This document shows positions 62,206 to 64,000 of a stretch of DNA of 64,000 nucleotides, piece by piece. The notes below the pieces were generated by a model. The model saw only the letters and a program-made list of their open reading frames with translations, was not told the origin of the DNA and did no database searches. Positions within the stretch are counted from its first letter, which is position 1. Every line of letters begins with the position of its first letter. A program made the translations under genes and the position numbers. Source of the DNA: an uncultured Bacteroidota bacterium (GTDB taxonomy: Bacteria > Bacteroidota > Bacteroidia > Chitinophagales > Chitinophagaceae); contig CAIRYK010000040.1 of NCBI GenBank assembly GCA_903882805.1, positions 62,001 to 126,000 on the forward strand, given 5' to 3'.

Positions 62206-62892
62206 TTTATTTGCTTTTATTGATTAAGAAAACCCGTTACTATTGATATTTGTAAATATTATTTGATGTTACTTAAAATGCAGGCTCTTGGCTTTTTGTT
62301 TAAATTTTCGTTGAATTATTTAGACAAAAGTAGTCTGTACATTTTTAGGACCATCTTTTTATATCTTATAACACTATTAGTAGAGCCTATAATGTGAAAA
62401 AAATATAAAAAACACATATAATATTTTGGCTTCCAATGGTTGTAGTTAATACATTGGCAAGTTTGTTTAACTTCTTTTCAAACCTTTAAAAGTACTTTCC
62501 ACTTAGCTGGCTAATTCATATAAGCTTTTACAGCAAAGGAACACAGCTAATTACAAATCAGGGTTGCTGTAACGAGGGAAACATACCAAAGAAAACGAAA
62601 GAGTTGCGTGTTTGTGATTTGACAATATACGTTGTCGCCAATCAGGGACTGGCTTCCACTTAAGAGAATGTCAGAGCGGGAAATAAAGCAACGAAAGAGG
62701 GAAAAAGAGAGCGGAGACCAACCATAGCTCTTCGCTCTCTTTTTCATGTGCCCGAAAAGTCAAAACTTCGAACCAAATAAGAAAATTGTTTTATGAGTTG
62801 TTTTGAGCAAAGTCAGTTTTGGTAGGCTGATTGTTCACAAGTCTTTGGGAAAATAGACCATTTAGTGACGAAAATAGCAGAATGTAATAATA
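62206..62892. other. Intergenic region with the fasciclin promoter and hairpin B
   Basis: About 690 nt. It contains the fasciclin -7 candidate (62325-62332), AT-rich sequence, a second copy of the 27-nt repeat (62712-62738) inside a 13-bp perfect hairpin, and a possible weak tRNA-like CTTCGAACC stretch near 62766. The 66-codon ORF at 62547-62747 runs through the hairpin and is not called. Confidence 0.5.
62701..62745. repeat. Repeat copy B inside a 13-bp perfect hairpin
   Basis: GAAAAAGAGAGCG (62701-62713) pairs with CGCTCTCTTTTTC (62733-62745). The loop and part of both arms contain the 27-nt repeat shared with 61451-61477. Confidence 0.65.
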
Positions 62893-64000
62893 TTATCCCC
62901 ACCATCTGAAGCGCACTGCCTGCCTGAATGTTTCATAGTGAGTAGCACGATTTACCTGAAAACCGCCAAATGTCAATACCAAACATGCCGATTGACCGGA
63001 AAGGTCAGTCCCACCGGAGTTGCTATAATTTACCAGGTTATATTTAGCTTGTAGACCAATATAGGAATGATGAGTGCCTTCCTCGTTCTCCCGATGTTTG
63101 AGAAATATTTTCATCCCCAGACCTAAATTCCAATTTAAGGAACCAATTGTCCTTGATTCATGTTTGTCATTTTTTGTTAGCGCATTGATACCATCATAGC
63201 CTATGCCTGTATTGACTGTAAACTCTGTTTTTTTCAATGAATATAGGGCTTGTGCGAAGTCATATCCAATGTAATATTGTACAAACCGGTCAGTTGCGAA
63301 AATGCTACCGTTCTTTTTTACGTCGTACATCACCGGAGATTTGTTGAAAGAAACACTAAAGGTAATCCCAAGAGCAGTTTTGTTTTCACGGCTCCCAATG
63401 AAACAACCTACCATTGGATGGTCGCCAAGTAAGGCCAGTTTACCGAATGGTTGCCAGCGTCCTGCAAAGACTGTGTATTCTACACCACCATCACCAGCGT
63501 TAACGTTGTATGCTTTTTGAAGCAGCGTTCCTTTGTATTGTTTGGTTTTCAGATCAGCAAACTTCCTGAAATCGGGGTGGGCGTAAAGTTCTACAATGAA
63601 CCGTTCAGCAGGCATAAGATCGCTTCTTTTCGAAAGAGATAATGCCATTTTCTCTATAAAGTGGATATAATCTTTATTTACCGCAGGAAATTGAATATTA
63701 TCGCCCGCATATTGCGTCCCTTCTCTACTTTTTTCTGCGCCTATAATATACGCGTTCAAAAAACCAATAATATTCTTTTCGTAATAGACTTTGCCCGTTT
63801 GGCTATCTAAACGGGACCCGGGATTATAGTATTTACAATTGTTTGTTATTGACTCGCTGAACGTATGTGTTTCGATAGAGTGGAGCAGGAGATAGGCGAC
63901 AGTAGCAGAGTATATATCGCAATTGCGATGCGCATAGTCTATAATAGCATTCAGAGTATCCGTCTTACCTTCATTGTACAGTTCAGGAACTAACGTAAGG
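62893..64000 (-). CDS. Unrecognised protein, 5' end beyond the window
   Basis: A reading frame of at least 369 codons that stays open to the right edge. The only internal start-like codon is a TTG at 63759, with clear in-frame coding sequence before it (ELYNEGKTDTLNAIIDYAHR, SESITNNCKYYNPGSRLDSQ), so the gene is truncated by the window. The visible C-terminal part looks beta-rich with aromatic strands and ends QAVRFRWWG, like a small outer-membrane barrel protein. The N-terminal visible part is helical, with a tetratricopeptide-like feel. No family is recognised. Confidence 0.7.
   Translation of the reverse strand, partial: LTLVPELYNEGKTDTLNAIIDYAHRNCDIYSATVAYLLLHSIETHTFSESITNNCKYYNPGSRLDSQTGKVYYEKNIIGFLNAYIIGAEKSREGTQYAGDNIQFPAVNKDYIHFIEKMALSLSKRSDLMPAERFIVELYAHPDFRKFADLKTKQYKGTLLQKAYNVNAGDGGVEYTVFAGRWQPFGKLALLGDHPMVGCFIGSRENKTALGITFSVSFNKSPVMYDVKKNGSIFATDRFVQYYIGYDFAQALYSLKKTEFTVNTGIGYDGINALTKNDKHESRTIGSLNWNLGLGMKIFLKHRENEEGTHHSYIGLQAKYNLVNYSNSGGTDLSGQSACLVLTFGGFQVNRATHYETFRQAVRFRWWG

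Noticed and set aside
62547-62747. 66-codon minus-strand ORF
   Set aside because: It runs through the 13-bp hairpin and the 27-nt repeat; there is no start support.

Overview
The window comes from a Bacteroidota chromosome, most likely a Chitinophagaceae-like lineage. The signs are four secreted proteins with type A type IX secretion (T9SS) sorting tails, ECF sigma/FecR pairing, a carboxypeptidase-regulatory-domain TonB receptor, a fused CcoN-CcoO oxidase, and promoters of the Bacteroidota type (-33 TTG/TTTG, -7 TAnnTTTG) with few Shine-Dalgarno sites. No intact rRNA, tRNA, CRISPR array, prophage or insertion sequence was seen. Both edges cut genes: a sigma factor on the left, and an unrecognised protein on the right whose frame stays open to base 64000.

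Layout. 1-3.4 kb: ECF sigma, FecR and an outer-membrane protein that joins a signalling (STN) domain to ~16-residue surface repeats. 3.4-15.2 kb: mostly housekeeping genes (MFS exporter, acyltransferases, rpsP, a second sigma/anti-sigma pair, def, rluD-type synthase, thiolase). 15.6-18.3 kb: a C10 cysteine protease with a T9SS tail and a 4-nt-overlapping small secreted partner. 18.9-23.8 kb: a secreted beta-helix protein and a TonB receptor, each preceded by the same array of six 11-bp direct repeats that abuts the -7 element, which resembles PhoB/OmpR-family boxes. 23.9-24.7 kb: a zeta-toxin-like kinase with an overlapping 59-residue downstream gene. 24.7-31.4 kb: DUF4294, lipoprotein, DCC protein, aroC and a cation P-type ATPase.

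31.6-42.2 kb is a coherent microaerobic respiration locus: Crp/Fnr regulator, hemerythrin-like protein, ccoI, ccoS, ccoNO, ccoQ, ccoP, ccoG, ccoH and a SafE-family membrane protein. Two promoters there carry an identical 19-nt block with a CTGA-N6-TCAG palindrome, in both cases exactly 58 nt before a TAnnTTTG element. This suggests that one Crp/Fnr-type activator drives both transcripts.

42.2-48.6 kb: SDR-type threonine dehydrogenase, carA, an AraC regulator divergent from aldehyde dehydrogenase plus DUF779, and two single-domain response regulators. 49-64 kb: further T9SS cargo, a desaturase, cyclophilin, an NmrA/HxlR divergent pair with overlapping promoters, a sulfatase-fold membrane phosphotransferase, small stress and envelope proteins, a fasciclin protein flanked by two related hairpins and a tRNA-like fragment, and the truncated right-edge gene.

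The strongest leads for something undescribed are the paired 11-bp repeat arrays, the paired Fnr-like promoters with a degenerate hemerythrin, the hidden small gene after the zeta-like kinase, and the sigma/FecR/STN-repeat surface system. All functional calls rest on reading the sequence and family knowledge. No database search was run.
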